A stretch of DNA of 64,000 nucleotides from Shewanella sp. KX20019 (lineage in GTDB: Bacteria; Pseudomonadota; Gammaproteobacteria; Enterobacterales; Shewanellaceae). Each line of letters begins with the position of its first letter. Position 1 is the stretch's first letter. Made by a program: the position numbers and the translations under genes. This document shows, in pieces, positions 14,527 through 23,930 of the stretch. The notes below the pieces were generated by a model. That model saw only the letters and a list, made by a program, of their open reading frames with translations, was not told the DNA's origin and did no database searches. The stretch is from the NCBI RefSeq assembly GCF_016757755.1, contig NZ_CP068437.1, forward strand, positions 1,364,001-1,428,000. The letters run 5' to 3'.

Positions 14527-15744
14527 TTAGTTAGCTAATTCAATTTTGCTAAAATCAATTTTGTTTTCTTTTGGTGAACGCTCAATAGCGGCTACTTTCT
14601 TATACTTAGTGGCTAAGATATAACCGAAGCAAGCCAGTATCAGACCAATCGCTAGCGCACCTACCCACTGAATTTCTAGGAAATTTAGTTGGAACAATAA
14701 AGTCAGGCCACTCATCAATACGATATTGCCGATGATGTATTTAGTCTTGCCGAATCGCTCAACGGTAAGGTTAAGGTTGTCGGTATAGAGGCGGATCAAG
14801 GAGTCGAGTGAGTTGACCACAAATGTGATGCCGACAAACACCATGGCGAGGTTGTAGAAACCTGTGGTGGCGATCTCATTGGCGCTGTAGTAATAAAGCA
14901 CGGTAAACCACACGGCGATTGGCAGTGATGGGAATACCATCATCGCTATCAACACTTGATAAGTTCGCATCCCGCCAACAAAGCGTGAGGTGAACTGGCC
15001 GATCATGATGCTCCAAGCAAACCACCAGAATAGATAAAACTCATGGTAGTCATTCAGTGGCAGTACAAAGTGATGGATATTGCCAAAATAGTCGCCAATC
15101 AATGCAAAGGTTGAAACAAACTCACCAATACCACTACCGTCAGATAGGAAAGCGCCAGCCCACATAAGTCCGATCAAGCCTATAAATAACCAAGTACTGG
15201 CTAAGCTAAGAATGCGTACATAGCGAATGCTGGTGCTTGAGTACACGGCTACCGCAATAATCACAAATACGATGAGATAGAAGCTGCTGACAATGGTTTC
15301 GCCGTCGCCCATTTCGGGTAGATACCAAGGCAAGTTGGTTAATAACAGGTATGCGGTAAAGGCACAGGTACCAATAATCACTACGTTGTTAATAAACTTG
15401 ATCAGCGGAATTTCGAAGAACTTCACTCTTGGTTCTATGACACAAAAATAGAAACAAGTTAAAAAGTAAAAGGCCCAGATTAGAAATGCCCAGAAGCCAA
15501 ACTCAATCGCTAATGGGTTGGTAAAACCATATTCTGGACTGGCACCTAAATCGGCATAACCAGCAAACTCTGTTAATGGGAACATGATCAGTCCCACATC
15601 TAAGCCTGAGGTAAATAAGATAGCGATAAAGGTAAAGGTACGTACTGGTGTAACACCAACACATTTCACATTACCCCAGCGATAAATTACAAAGGCGATG
15701 GCGGCAAAAGTGAATAATATCCCGATAGTAAGCCAAGTAGTCAT
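14527..15744 (-). CDS. Short BCCT-family transporter (probable choline/betaine uptake)
   Basis: A 405-residue protein with about ten to twelve membrane segments. The segment FYLFWWFAWSIMIGQFTSRF (about residues 237-256) corresponds to the Trp-rich substrate-binding helix of BCCT transporters. It is shorter than the usual 500-650 residues and lacks long termini, so it is a divergent branch. BCCT proteins co-transport Na+ or H+ with trimethylammonium compounds. Its place between betA and a porin, all on one strand, indicates choline as substrate. A 305-base gap to betA suggests a separate or attenuated promoter. Confidence 0.75.
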   Translation of the reverse strand: MTTWLTIGILFTFAAIAFVIYRWGNVKCVGVTPVRTFTFIAILFTSGLDVGLIMFPLTEFAGYADLGASPEYGFTNPLAIEFGFWAFLIWAFYFLTCFYFCVIEPRVKFFEIPLIKFINNVVIIGTCAFTAYLLLTNLPWYLPEMGDGETIVSSFYLIVFVIIAVAVYSSTSIRYVRILSLASTWLFIGLIGLMWAGAFLSDGSGIGEFVSTFALIGDYFGNIHHFVLPLNDYHEFYLFWWFAWSIMIGQFTSRFVGGMRTYQVLIAMMVFPSLPIAVWFTVLYYYSANEIATTGFYNLAMVFVGITFVVNSLDSLIRLYTDNLNLTVERFGKTKYIIGNIVLMSGLTLLFQLNFLEIQWVGALAIGLILACFGYILATKYKKVAAIERSPKENKIDFSKIELAN

Positions 15745-16049
15745 TATTGATCTCCCAACTTATTCTTAAGATAAAACATAGGTTTAAATCCTTTTTTATT
15801 TTATATTTGCCACTTAACAGTAAATTTTGGCTGCAAAAATCCCTCAAGCCTTAACTATCGTTTTAACGAAAGTTAAGGTTTGATAAATTAAACGTGGCGA
15901 TTAAGACCATTTAGCCCTACTTGGCTTAGGCTGGTCAGTTGCCCATACCCAACAATTTGAAGATGCAGCAGAATGATTGCCGAGCATCTTCAGGTCGTTG
16001 GGGACATCGTATTAATTTGCCAATGCAAGGCACTGATAAATTATACGCG
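15745..16049. other. Intergenic region between betA and the BCCT gene, with hairpin
   Basis: It contains a 12-bp inverted repeat with one mismatch, CCTTAACTATCG (15849-15860) and CGAAAGTTAAGG (15867-15878), with a 6-base loop and no clear T-run on the minus strand. It could be an RNA stem that separates betA expression from that of the transporter, or an operator. No gene seen. Confidence 0.5.
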
Positions 16050-17750
16050 CTATCTTGTTGGTGCCTTATTCCGCTGTTGCTGTTGCCAGCCATTAGCGGT
16101 AATAACAGCCGCACTACTTGGTGCAAGTGGTGCTTTACCCAAAATCAAGTCTGCGGCGCGTTCCGCTAACATAATGGTGGGTGAGTTTAAATTGCCGTTG
16201 GGAATGGTAGGGAATATTGAAGAATCTACCACTCTCAGGTTTTGTAATCCGTGTACTCGCGTTTGCGAGTCTACGACTGCCAGCGCATCTTCGCCCATTT
16301 TGCATGAGCATGATGGATGGTAGGCGCTTTCAACTGAGCTTCTAACAAAGCTATCGATCTGTTCATCGGTTTCGACCGCCGTACCCGGTTGGATCTCTTC
16401 GCCGCGGTATTCATCCAGCGCAGGTTGATTGATGATCTCGCGAGTCAGGCGCACACAAGCACGGAACCCTTCGATATCATCTTGATGCGATAGATAGTTA
16501 AACTGAATACTCGGGGCAACATGAGCATCTTTTGATACTACTTTAACGCTACCACGGCTCTTAGGCTTGTTATGGCCAATATGCACTTGGAATCCGTGAC
16601 CTGCAAAGGCTTCTTTACCGTCATAACGCATCGCTGCAGGTAAAAAGTGGTATTGAAGATCCGGCCATTCAAGACCCGCTTTAGAGCGGATAAAGCCGCA
16701 AGACTCAAAGTGATTGGTCGCGCCAAGTCCTGATTTATTCAATATCCAGCGAGTGCCAATAAACAGCTTGTTCAGTGGGTCAAGTTTGCCATTAAGTGAT
16801 ATTGGTTTTAGGCACTTAAACTGGAAATAGAACTCAAGGTGATCTTGCAAGTTCTCGCCAACACCAGGGAGCTCGTGCACCTGTTCAATGCCTGCACTCG
16901 CCAGTGTTTTTGCCGCGCCAACACCAGAGAGTTGCAGTATATGTGGTGAACCAATAGAGCCTGCAGATAACACCACTTCTTTATTGGCATTAACTTCTAG
17001 TTGCTTACCCTTTCGCTCAAAATGAACACCAACCGCTTTTTTACTCTCACCAGCTTTGGTTGAAAACAGCACCTTGTGCACCAAAGCATGGGTGATAACG
17101 GTGAGGTTTTCACGCTTCATTGCCGGTCTTAAGTAGGCGTTAGATGTTGACCAGCGCACGCCATTTTTAATGGTCATGTGCATTGGGCCAAAGCCTTCTT
17201 GCTGGGCGCCGTTATAGTCTGCCGTTGCCAGATAACCCGCATCCACTCCCGCATCGACAAAGGCTTGGTACAGTGGGTTTTTCATGTTATTGCCGTTATT
17301 GACCGCTAAAGGTCCGTCAACATCACGATAGTCATCTTTGCCAAAAGCCCAGCTTTCCGCTTTTTTGAAGTAGGGGAGGCAGTGGGCATAATCCCAATCT
17401 TTAGCACCCTCTTGCTGCCATTCATCGAAATCCCGCGCATGACCACGTACATAGACCATACCGTTAATCGATGACGAGCCGCCCAATACTTTACCGCGTG
17501 GGCAATGCATACGACGATTATCAAGATGTGGCTCAGCTTCAGTTTCAAACTGCCAAGCATACTTACCCGTATTCATTGGAATTGAAAGCGCCGTGGGCAT
17601 CTGAATAAAGATGCTTTTATCGCTACCACCCGTTTCGAGTAACAATACCTTGTTACTCGCATCTGCCGATAAACGGTTAGCCAGCACACAACCTGCGCTG
17701 CCAGCACCGACAATAATGTAATCATATTCTGAGTTATTAGATTGGGTCAT
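16050..17750 (-). CDS. betA: Choline dehydrogenase
   Basis: A 566-residue GMC-family flavoprotein. The FAD-binding motif YDYIIVGAGSAGCVLANRLS is at residues 10-29, the second GMC signature GSIGSPHILQLSGVG is near residue 265, and the active-site His is in SAYHPSCSCKMG near residue 463, with the Asn in PNGNLNSPT near residue 510. It oxidises choline to betaine aldehyde at the membrane. It starts nine bases after the betB stop. The tail beyond the catalytic domain (about 25 residues, Gln-rich) is variable in the family. Confidence 0.96.
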   Translation of the reverse strand: MTQSNNSEYDYIIVGAGSAGCVLANRLSADASNKVLLLETGGSDKSIFIQMPTALSIPMNTGKYAWQFETEAEPHLDNRRMHCPRGKVLGGSSSINGMVYVRGHARDFDEWQQEGAKDWDYAHCLPYFKKAESWAFGKDDYRDVDGPLAVNNGNNMKNPLYQAFVDAGVDAGYLATADYNGAQQEGFGPMHMTIKNGVRWSTSNAYLRPAMKRENLTVITHALVHKVLFSTKAGESKKAVGVHFERKGKQLEVNANKEVVLSAGSIGSPHILQLSGVGAAKTLASAGIEQVHELPGVGENLQDHLEFYFQFKCLKPISLNGKLDPLNKLFIGTRWILNKSGLGATNHFESCGFIRSKAGLEWPDLQYHFLPAAMRYDGKEAFAGHGFQVHIGHNKPKSRGSVKVVSKDAHVAPSIQFNYLSHQDDIEGFRACVRLTREIINQPALDEYRGEEIQPGTAVETDEQIDSFVRSSVESAYHPSCSCKMGEDALAVVDSQTRVHGLQNLRVVDSSIFPTIPNGNLNSPTIMLAERAADLILGKAPLAPSSAAVITANGWQQQQRNKAPTR

Positions 17751-17759
17751 GTTAGCTCC

Positions 17760-19223
17760 TTAAAATGGACTTTCAAGAGGCTGCATACCAACATATACGG
17801 CTTTGATTTGGGTGTAAGCTTTGAGTGTTTCACTGCCATTTTCACGGCCAATACCAGACATCTTAAAACCGCCTACTGGCATTTCAGCAGGTGATGCACC
17901 ATAGGCATTAATCCAGCAAATGCCTGCCTGCATTTGATGAATAACGCGATGGGCGCGAGTAATGTCTTGGGTAAATACCCCAGCGGCTAAGCCTAAGCGG
18001 GTGTCATTGGCGCGGCTAATGACTTCATCTTCATCGCTAAAAGGCAGTACTGACATTACTGGGCCGAAGATCTCTTCTTTGCTCAAAGTCATCTCATCGG
18101 TGCATTGACCAAAAATAGTTGGTGCAACAAAGTAACCGTTAGGGCTGTTGTCTGGGGTGAGTGCGTGGCCACCGCTAAGTAGCTCAGCACCTTCACGCTT
18201 GCCAATTTCAATAAGGCTAAGCACTTTTTGTTGATGCGCTTTTGAAATTAACGCGCCAAAGTTAGTCTCTGGATCCATAGGATCGCCACAAACAATGTTG
18301 TCTCTGGTGCGTTGCAGTAGTTTTTCAATAAAGCGAGGGTAGATATCTTGCTGCACAAACACTCGGGTGCCGTTAGTACAGATCTCGCCTTGGGTATAAA
18401 AGTTGCCTAGCATGGCGGCTGAAACAGCGTTGTCGATATCGGCGTCATTAAAGATAATTAGCGGTGATTTGCCGCCAAGTTCCATGGTGACATCTTTAAG
18501 TGAACTTGCCGCTGCGGCCATCACTTTTTTACCGGTGCCAACTTCACCAGTGAAAGACACTTTAGCAATGTCTTCATGGTGAGTAAGCCAAGCGCCGACA
18601 CGGCCATCTCCCTGTACCACATTAAATACGCCATCGGGAATGCCTGCGGCGCTAAAGATTTCAGCCAGCTTTAATGCGCCCAGTGGAGTTTCTTCCGATG
18701 GCTTAAAGATCATCACATTTCCGCAAGCAAGCGCAGGCGCTGACTTCCAGCATGCTATCTGTAATGGGTAGTTCCAGGCGCCAATGCCGGCACAAATGCC
18801 CAGAGGTTCGCGGCGAGTGTAATAAAAATCATCACCAACGGTTTGTTGATTGCCTTCGATACTTGGGGCTAGTCCGGCAAAAAACTCAATAGAGTCTGCT
18901 CCGGTAACAACATCAACCACTGAGGCTTCTTGCCATGGCTTACCAGTATCTTGTACTTCAATGGCGGCTAGCTCATCGTTACGTTCTCGAAGTAGCGCAA
19001 CGGCTTTAAGCAAGATGCGGCTACGTTCTATAGCGGTCATCTTTGACCAAGTTTCAAAACCTAATTTGGCACTTTTAATGGCGGCTTGTTGGATCTTCTC
19101 ATCGGCGATTTCGACTAAGTAGCTCACTTCACCATTGGCTGGATTGATGACTTCAAAGGTTTCGCCTGTTTCATTGGAGAGCGCCTGCCCGTGGACGTAA
19201 TTTGGGTAAACAACTAATGACAT
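17760..19223 (-). CDS. betB: Betaine-aldehyde dehydrogenase
   Basis: A 487-residue aldehyde dehydrogenase of usual length. The catalytic Glu lies in VTMELGGKSPLI (near residue 251) and the catalytic Cys in YTQGEICTNGTRVFV (near residue 285). It converts betaine aldehyde to glycine betaine with NAD(P)+. Its start overlaps the end of betI by 10 bases, and betA follows directly, giving the operon order betI-betB-betA. Confidence 0.96.
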   Translation of the reverse strand: MSLVVYPNYVHGQALSNETGETFEVINPANGEVSYLVEIADEKIQQAAIKSAKLGFETWSKMTAIERSRILLKAVALLRERNDELAAIEVQDTGKPWQEASVVDVVTGADSIEFFAGLAPSIEGNQQTVGDDFYYTRREPLGICAGIGAWNYPLQIACWKSAPALACGNVMIFKPSEETPLGALKLAEIFSAAGIPDGVFNVVQGDGRVGAWLTHHEDIAKVSFTGEVGTGKKVMAAAASSLKDVTMELGGKSPLIIFNDADIDNAVSAAMLGNFYTQGEICTNGTRVFVQQDIYPRFIEKLLQRTRDNIVCGDPMDPETNFGALISKAHQQKVLSLIEIGKREGAELLSGGHALTPDNSPNGYFVAPTIFGQCTDEMTLSKEEIFGPVMSVLPFSDEDEVISRANDTRLGLAAGVFTQDITRAHRVIHQMQAGICWINAYGASPAEMPVGGFKMSGIGRENGSETLKAYTQIKAVYVGMQPLESPF

Positions 19224-19819
19224 CGATTTGCTCCGTACTGCATGATAACGGCCTCGATAAAGGCTTTACATAATATTTGGGCCTGTTCGAACTCTTTCGC
19301 TGGAGAGTGACTTAATGCACTACGTAACCAAAAGCCATCGATCATCGCTGCGGTCTGTTTAGCAGCAGCGGTGGCATCATCTTGAGGAAGTAGTTTTTTA
19401 AAAGAGAACAAAAGGTTGCTGTATAAACGTTGACTGTTGATATGTTGCAATCTAGCCAGTCCTGGCTCGTGCATCGCTTGCGACCAAAAGCTCAACCAGG
19501 TTTTTGTTGCCGGTCGAGAGCGTTGTAGCTCGGTAAAGTTGGCTTCAACAATCGCGTGTAACCTCGCCAGTGGCAGCAGATTTTTATCTGCTGTTCTACT
19601 CAATAAGGCCTGTTTCAGCTGATCGAGTAGGTATTTCTGCGTCGCCTCGATTAACCCCTGTTTACCGCCAAAGTAATGGCTAATCAATCCCGATGATAAT
19701 CCTGCCAAGCCACTAATGGTATTGATGGTGGTGTTATGCAAACCATGTTGCTCAACAGAGACTAATGTAGCGTCTATGAGCTGTTGCTGTCGGACTGTTT
19801 TCATTGGTGGGCGCGGCAT
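19214..19819 (-). CDS. betI: HTH-type choline-responsive repressor BetI
   Basis: A TetR-family regulator of 201 residues from ATG 19819, chosen because AGGA lies about ten bases upstream and the protein then aligns with BetI N-termini (MPRPPMKTVRQQQLIDATL); a GTG seven codons earlier lacks a ribosome site. The HTH segment NTISGLAGLSSGLISHYFGG matches BetI. It represses the bet genes until choline is present. The 20-bp palindrome at 19884-19903 is its probable operator. Confidence 0.93.
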   Translation of the reverse strand: MPRPPMKTVRQQQLIDATLVSVEQHGLHNTTINTISGLAGLSSGLISHYFGGKQGLIEATQKYLLDQLKQALLSRTADKNLLPLARLHAIVEANFTELQRSRPATKTWLSFWSQAMHEPGLARLQHINSQRLYSNLLFSFKKLLPQDDATAAAKQTAAMIDGFWLRSALSHSPAKEFEQAQILCKAFIEAVIMQYGANRCH

Positions 19820-19883
19820 AAAAGAGGGGATCCTGAGCACTATTATTATTGGCTAAATGTTAGCTATTTTGTACGTTTAATTG

Positions 19884-19903
19884 TTAATTGAACGTTCAAT
19901 TAA
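19884..19903. promoter_or_regulatory. betI: Probable BetI operator
   Basis: TTAATTGAACGTTCAATTAA is a perfect 20-bp palindrome about 65 bases upstream of betI. The ATTGAACGTTCAAT core resembles known BetI boxes. Confidence 0.75.
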
Positions 19904-20474
19904 TAACAACTCTAATGGTTAGAGCTGTAAGTATCAACCTTTATTAAAATTTGAGACTTGTGTCACGGATTTATTTTGCTGATTTATGCTTGGAGTGGTG
20001 GTGTCGCAAGTCTTTGTTTAATAACAAACAAAACTAGTGGCTGATAATTATCCAAAACAGATAAGTAAGGGGAAAATAAAGTTTGAGTAAAAATTAGTTT
20101 CAACCGAAATCTTTCTATAATTTTTAGGTTTGGACTAAATTGCGAATTAGCCGCATGGAAGCGGTATCAATGCAAGTGAGTATTTTTCTGGGCGCTATAG
20201 CGAGCCGACATCAACTGGTCTTTCTAATTTGGATGGAGGTGTGAGGTGCCATTAACTATGGCTGCTATTGAGTTAAAATAGGGCGCGTTAACACGAGTGG
20301 TTAACTGGTGCGTAACATTTTGCTTACAATTGATTTGAATAAAGTATACAGTATCCTTGATGTTGAAAGTTGATCACTTCGGTAAGTGAGAGAACATCAA
20401 AATCATCAAAAGACTAATTATAAGTCTGAATAACCAATAGACCTTGTAATCAAATTACATTTTAAGGAATACTC
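19904..20474. other. Intergenic region between betI and the metalloprotease
   Basis: About 570 bases; no gene seen. It must hold the metalloprotease promoter on the plus strand. No strong palindrome or repeat beyond the BetI operator was noticed. Confidence 0.4.
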
Positions 20475-22997
20475 ATGAACACCCGTTTTATTGGATTAAT
20501 GGCCGCAACTCTGCCATTGCTATCGTATGCAGGCGATACTTCTCAAGCGAACATAAATGGAGCTAACTCAGCTAGCTCTTCAGTGATTAGCTGTGGTACG
20601 GACGAGAACGGCCAACTTTGGCAGTCTAGCAACTTCACTCCCCAGCAACTTCAAAAATTGGATGCAAAAAAAGCCGGGCTAGATGTAGCTAAAAGCTCTG
20701 TGGCACAGTTGAATGCTGTCGATCCAATGGCAGCTGAAAATCGCTACTACATTCCGGTTGTTGTACATGTATATGGTCAAGATGTACACAACTGTACTGC
20801 TGATGATGACAGTTACACTTGTGTGACTGACGAGACTCTTATCGATGCCCTCAATAAGACCAACGAGGACATACAGGGTCTTAATACGCTGGACGGCCCC
20901 ATATTGGCTGAGTTTCAGGAGATTCGAAGTAATCTTAATGTGGAGTTTGTGCTGGCAAAGGTTGACCCTGATGGCAACCCCACTAACGGCATTATCCGTC
21001 ATAACGACGGTTTGATCTCTGGTTATGGAGATAGTGATAAAGCCGACATTAATGCAGCAATCGCAGCTGATGCTTGGGATAATTACAAGTACATGAATGT
21101 GTACGTACAGCATGACTTGTATAACGATGGCAGTAAAACCAACTCTGGTGTTGCTTGGTACCCATCGGAAGACATGTCAGACAAAAATCTTGCTCGTGTG
21201 GTTTACAATGGGGCTTACCTCGGCACAAATGCTGAAGTAAGAGGTGGAAGTCGAGACGTTCCTTATGGGGAGAACTTTCGCTCGGTACTGACGCACGAAT
21301 TCGGTCATTGGCTAAACCTAAAGCATACCTTTAATGGTGAGAGTTGCTCGACTGAAGATGCACTATTTTGTGGTTTATCTGGTGATAACGTCTGTGATAC
21401 CCCACAGGTGGACTGGAGTGGTTATCAAGACAATTACAAAAACTGCCTTGGTCAAAACACTAACACCGAAAACTTTATGCATTATTCCGACAACTACGCT
21501 ATGTTCACCCAAGATCAGAATAAGCGTACTACGGCGGCTCTGCATCATCCGGCACGACGCACATTGTGGAGCGATGACAACCTAATCGCAACTGGCCTTG
21601 GCGAATATGCTGCCATCGGAGAGCATGAATGGGACGGCAGCGGTTTGGACGAAATGCCTGAGGGCACGCTGCTATTTGAAGCCACGGAACTCGCTGCTGA
21701 TAAAGATAGCATTACACATTACCCTGTTGTTGTTGATGAGAGTGTTGAACTGCTTGCTGTCTTTTTAGACAACTACACCGAAGACCCTGATATGTACGTT
21801 CGTTTCGGTACTGAAGCCGTTTTAGGTGACGATGATAATTGGACCACTGACTTTACCTCTTTTGCCGCTGGTGGTAGCCCAGAGTTTGTTAAAGTTTTTG
21901 CGCCTACTCCGGGTACGTATTATACAACTGTGCATGCTTTTAGTGAGTACTCTAATGCGAGATTACGTATCGTCGCTTTGGACGATCCAACCCTTTGTGA
22001 AGGTTGTACCCGAGTAAAGCTGCTAACCGAAGACATAAAAGCTAATAACGGTGACGAGCCGAAACTCTACGAATTCAGCATACCTGAAGCTGCAGTTCGC
22101 GTTAATTTTCAGATTCCTAATGGCTACGATGGCGACCCTGATATGGCTGTTAAAATCGGTACCGGCGTTATCATGGATGAAGATGGTAACGATTGCTTGC
22201 CATATTCAGCTCCTGGCATTCTGGAAGACTGTATATTTGATGAGCTCGCATTAGGTTCAGACGGCGAGCCAGTAGTGCCAGCGGTTGAAGTTGGCGGCCT
22301 ATACAGTGTTATGATCGACCCCTACAAAGATTATAGTGGTGCCAAGTTCCTCGTCACTTACGACCTACCTTGGTCTGAAATGCCGCTTGCCAATGCTAAT
22401 GGTCCCTATGCAGGTGTAGATAAAGACCCAATTAGCTTTAGTAGTGCAGGGTCTAATTATGACAGTGGGATTATTGAAAGTTACTTGTGGGAGTTTGGAG
22501 ATGGTGTCAAGAGTATAGAAAGTAATCCACTGCACACTTACGCCGATGCTGGGGTTTATACTGCAACGCTAACGGTGACCAATAACTTTGGTGCCAGTCG
22601 TATTGCTACAGCACAAGTAACTGTAGCAGCTTCAAAATCACCAACGGCGAACATAGTCGTTGTTGGCGAAGCAGAAATTGGCGAAGCGATAGCATTTTCA
22701 AGTGAGGGTACTCAAGCGGGAGATGCTGAGATAGTGTCTTATCTGTGGGAGTTTGCCGACGGCTCAAGCTCTGATAGAAAAGATCCTATTCATTACTTTG
22801 CTGTTACGGGAGAGTACGAGGTGACGCTGACAGTTAGCGATGAAAAAGGTAATCAAGGTGCGACTAGTACCGATATCATAATAAGTAAAGCTAGTGTGGA
22901 ACCTACAAAGAGTGATAATGATTCAGGTGGTAGTACTGGATTGCTAAGCTTGATTGGTCTGTCATTAGTCATGTTACGTCGACGAACCGTGAAATAA
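20475..22997 (+). CDS. Secreted M43-type zinc metalloprotease with PKD domains
   Basis: An 840-residue exported protein: signal peptide (to SYAG, about 20), propeptide, and a pappalysin-like M43 catalytic domain with HEFGHWLNLKH (His274, Glu275, His278, His284) and a later Met-turn region NFMHYSDN. Two pre-peptidase-like beta domains follow (about 390-500 and 505-630), then two PKD domains (about 640-730 and 735-815, with VTLTVSD-type ends). The C-terminus, SGGSTGLLSLIGLSLVMLRRR, looks like a GlyGly-CTERM sorting tag (small residues, one helix, Arg cluster), handled by rhombosortase and type II secretion. It probably degrades extracellular protein. Single-gene unit with AAGGAA before the ATG and a terminator after it. 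Confidence 0.9.
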   Translation: MNTRFIGLMAATLPLLSYAGDTSQANINGANSASSSVISCGTDENGQLWQSSNFTPQQLQKLDAKKAGLDVAKSSVAQLNAVDPMAAENRYYIPVVVHVYGQDVHNCTADDDSYTCVTDETLIDALNKTNEDIQGLNTLDGPILAEFQEIRSNLNVEFVLAKVDPDGNPTNGIIRHNDGLISGYGDSDKADINAAIAADAWDNYKYMNVYVQHDLYNDGSKTNSGVAWYPSEDMSDKNLARVVYNGAYLGTNAEVRGGSRDVPYGENFRSVLTHEFGHWLNLKHTFNGESCSTEDALFCGLSGDNVCDTPQVDWSGYQDNYKNCLGQNTNTENFMHYSDNYAMFTQDQNKRTTAALHHPARRTLWSDDNLIATGLGEYAAIGEHEWDGSGLDEMPEGTLLFEATELAADKDSITHYPVVVDESVELLAVFLDNYTEDPDMYVRFGTEAVLGDDDNWTTDFTSFAAGGSPEFVKVFAPTPGTYYTTVHAFSEYSNARLRIVALDDPTLCEGCTRVKLLTEDIKANNGDEPKLYEFSIPEAAVRVNFQIPNGYDGDPDMAVKIGTGVIMDEDGNDCLPYSAPGILEDCIFDELALGSDGEPVVPAVEVGGLYSVMIDPYKDYSGAKFLVTYDLPWSEMPLANANGPYAGVDKDPISFSSAGSNYDSGIIESYLWEFGDGVKSIESNPLHTYADAGVYTATLTVTNNFGASRIATAQVTVAASKSPTANIVVVGEAEIGEAIAFSSEGTQAGDAEIVSYLWEFADGSSSDRKDPIHYFAVTGEYEVTLTVSDEKGNQGATSTDIIISKASVEPTKSDNDSGGSTGLLSLIGLSLVMLRRRTVK

Positions 22998-23013
22998 CGA
23001 GCTCTAATTAAAT

Positions 23014-23039
23014 TGGATGAGGTGTCTCTACCTCATCCA
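23014..23039 (+). terminator. Terminator after the metalloprotease gene
   Basis: TGGATGAGGT and ACCTCATCCA form a perfect 10-bp stem with a 6-base loop; a weak T-run follows. Confidence 0.75.
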
Positions 23040-23930
23040 TTTCGCATTAAGCTTTAGTTATTATATAGCTTTGCTCTAAGTGAACCATGGCAGTTAAATT
23101 TTGTATTTTAGCACTAGTGCTAAAAGCCATTTACAATCTCTATAGCAGGCGCCAGTCGCTTAGTGCTGCGTGATTTTTTGTGTGGTGATGAGTGAACTGC
23201 TGCATATAACAAAGTAAAGCGTGCTCAGACAGTGAGGTTGTTGAGTTACATGGACGACGTCATTTTTAAAATCGTCGTCTGTATATGCAAGTAGGTCAGA
23301 TACCAAGTCGCTAGCTCAAAACTACTTTCCTGAATGAAGTCGCAGATTCAACATCTTAAATTTTTTTACTCCTTACCTCTCCGCTTTCTAGAGCTATTTT
23401 GCTGCGACTATATTGAAAGCGGCAGGGATAAAATTGAATAGACACTGAGCGTTAATATCGGTTAGAAAGCTAGTTATGTTATCGACTATTTTGGTTTGGC
23501 ATTTCATCTGTATTGGTGCTAGCAATATGGGTAGCTTAAACTCACCAATCGACTGCCATTAGCGCGATAACGCTATGGCGAACACCTAAACGACGCATTC
23601 AGCGCTAGCCGTGTGAGGAGCTCGTATTTGCCCAGGCCGGTTTTGAGACTTGGTAGACGATACCTTGGGTTAAACGAACTTAGTTGTTCTCTTTTTTGCG
23701 GAAGTTAGCGCATCTATCACACTCATTGTTTGGTTCTACTCGTATAATTTTTTGGCTCCACTCGCATATTTAGCTATCTGGAGTAGGGTATGAGCTAACA
23801 CTTATTTGCAGCAATAGGCGATAACTTACCTATGGTGCTTAAGTCGATGCTCAATAAGCATGCTTAAGCTGCTAGACTTTTTATTAATGCATTCTTTACC
23901 TTCTTTTAACCCTAAGCAGGGAGCTAAAGA
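23040..23930. other. Long intergenic region, no gene seen
   Basis: About 890 bases without a credible reading frame. The one striking element is a perfect 20-bp palindrome at 23106-23125. The rest looks like decayed or non-coding sequence; the last 60 bases carry the nucleoside hydrolase promoter and Shine-Dalgarno. Confidence 0.45.
23106..23125. promoter_or_regulatory. Perfect 20-bp palindrome
   Basis: TTTTAGCACTAGTGCTAAAA equals its own reverse complement. It lies about 110 bases after the metalloprotease stop and 800 before the next gene. It could be a protein-binding site or a loopless hairpin end; no partner is suggested by position. Confidence 0.45.
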
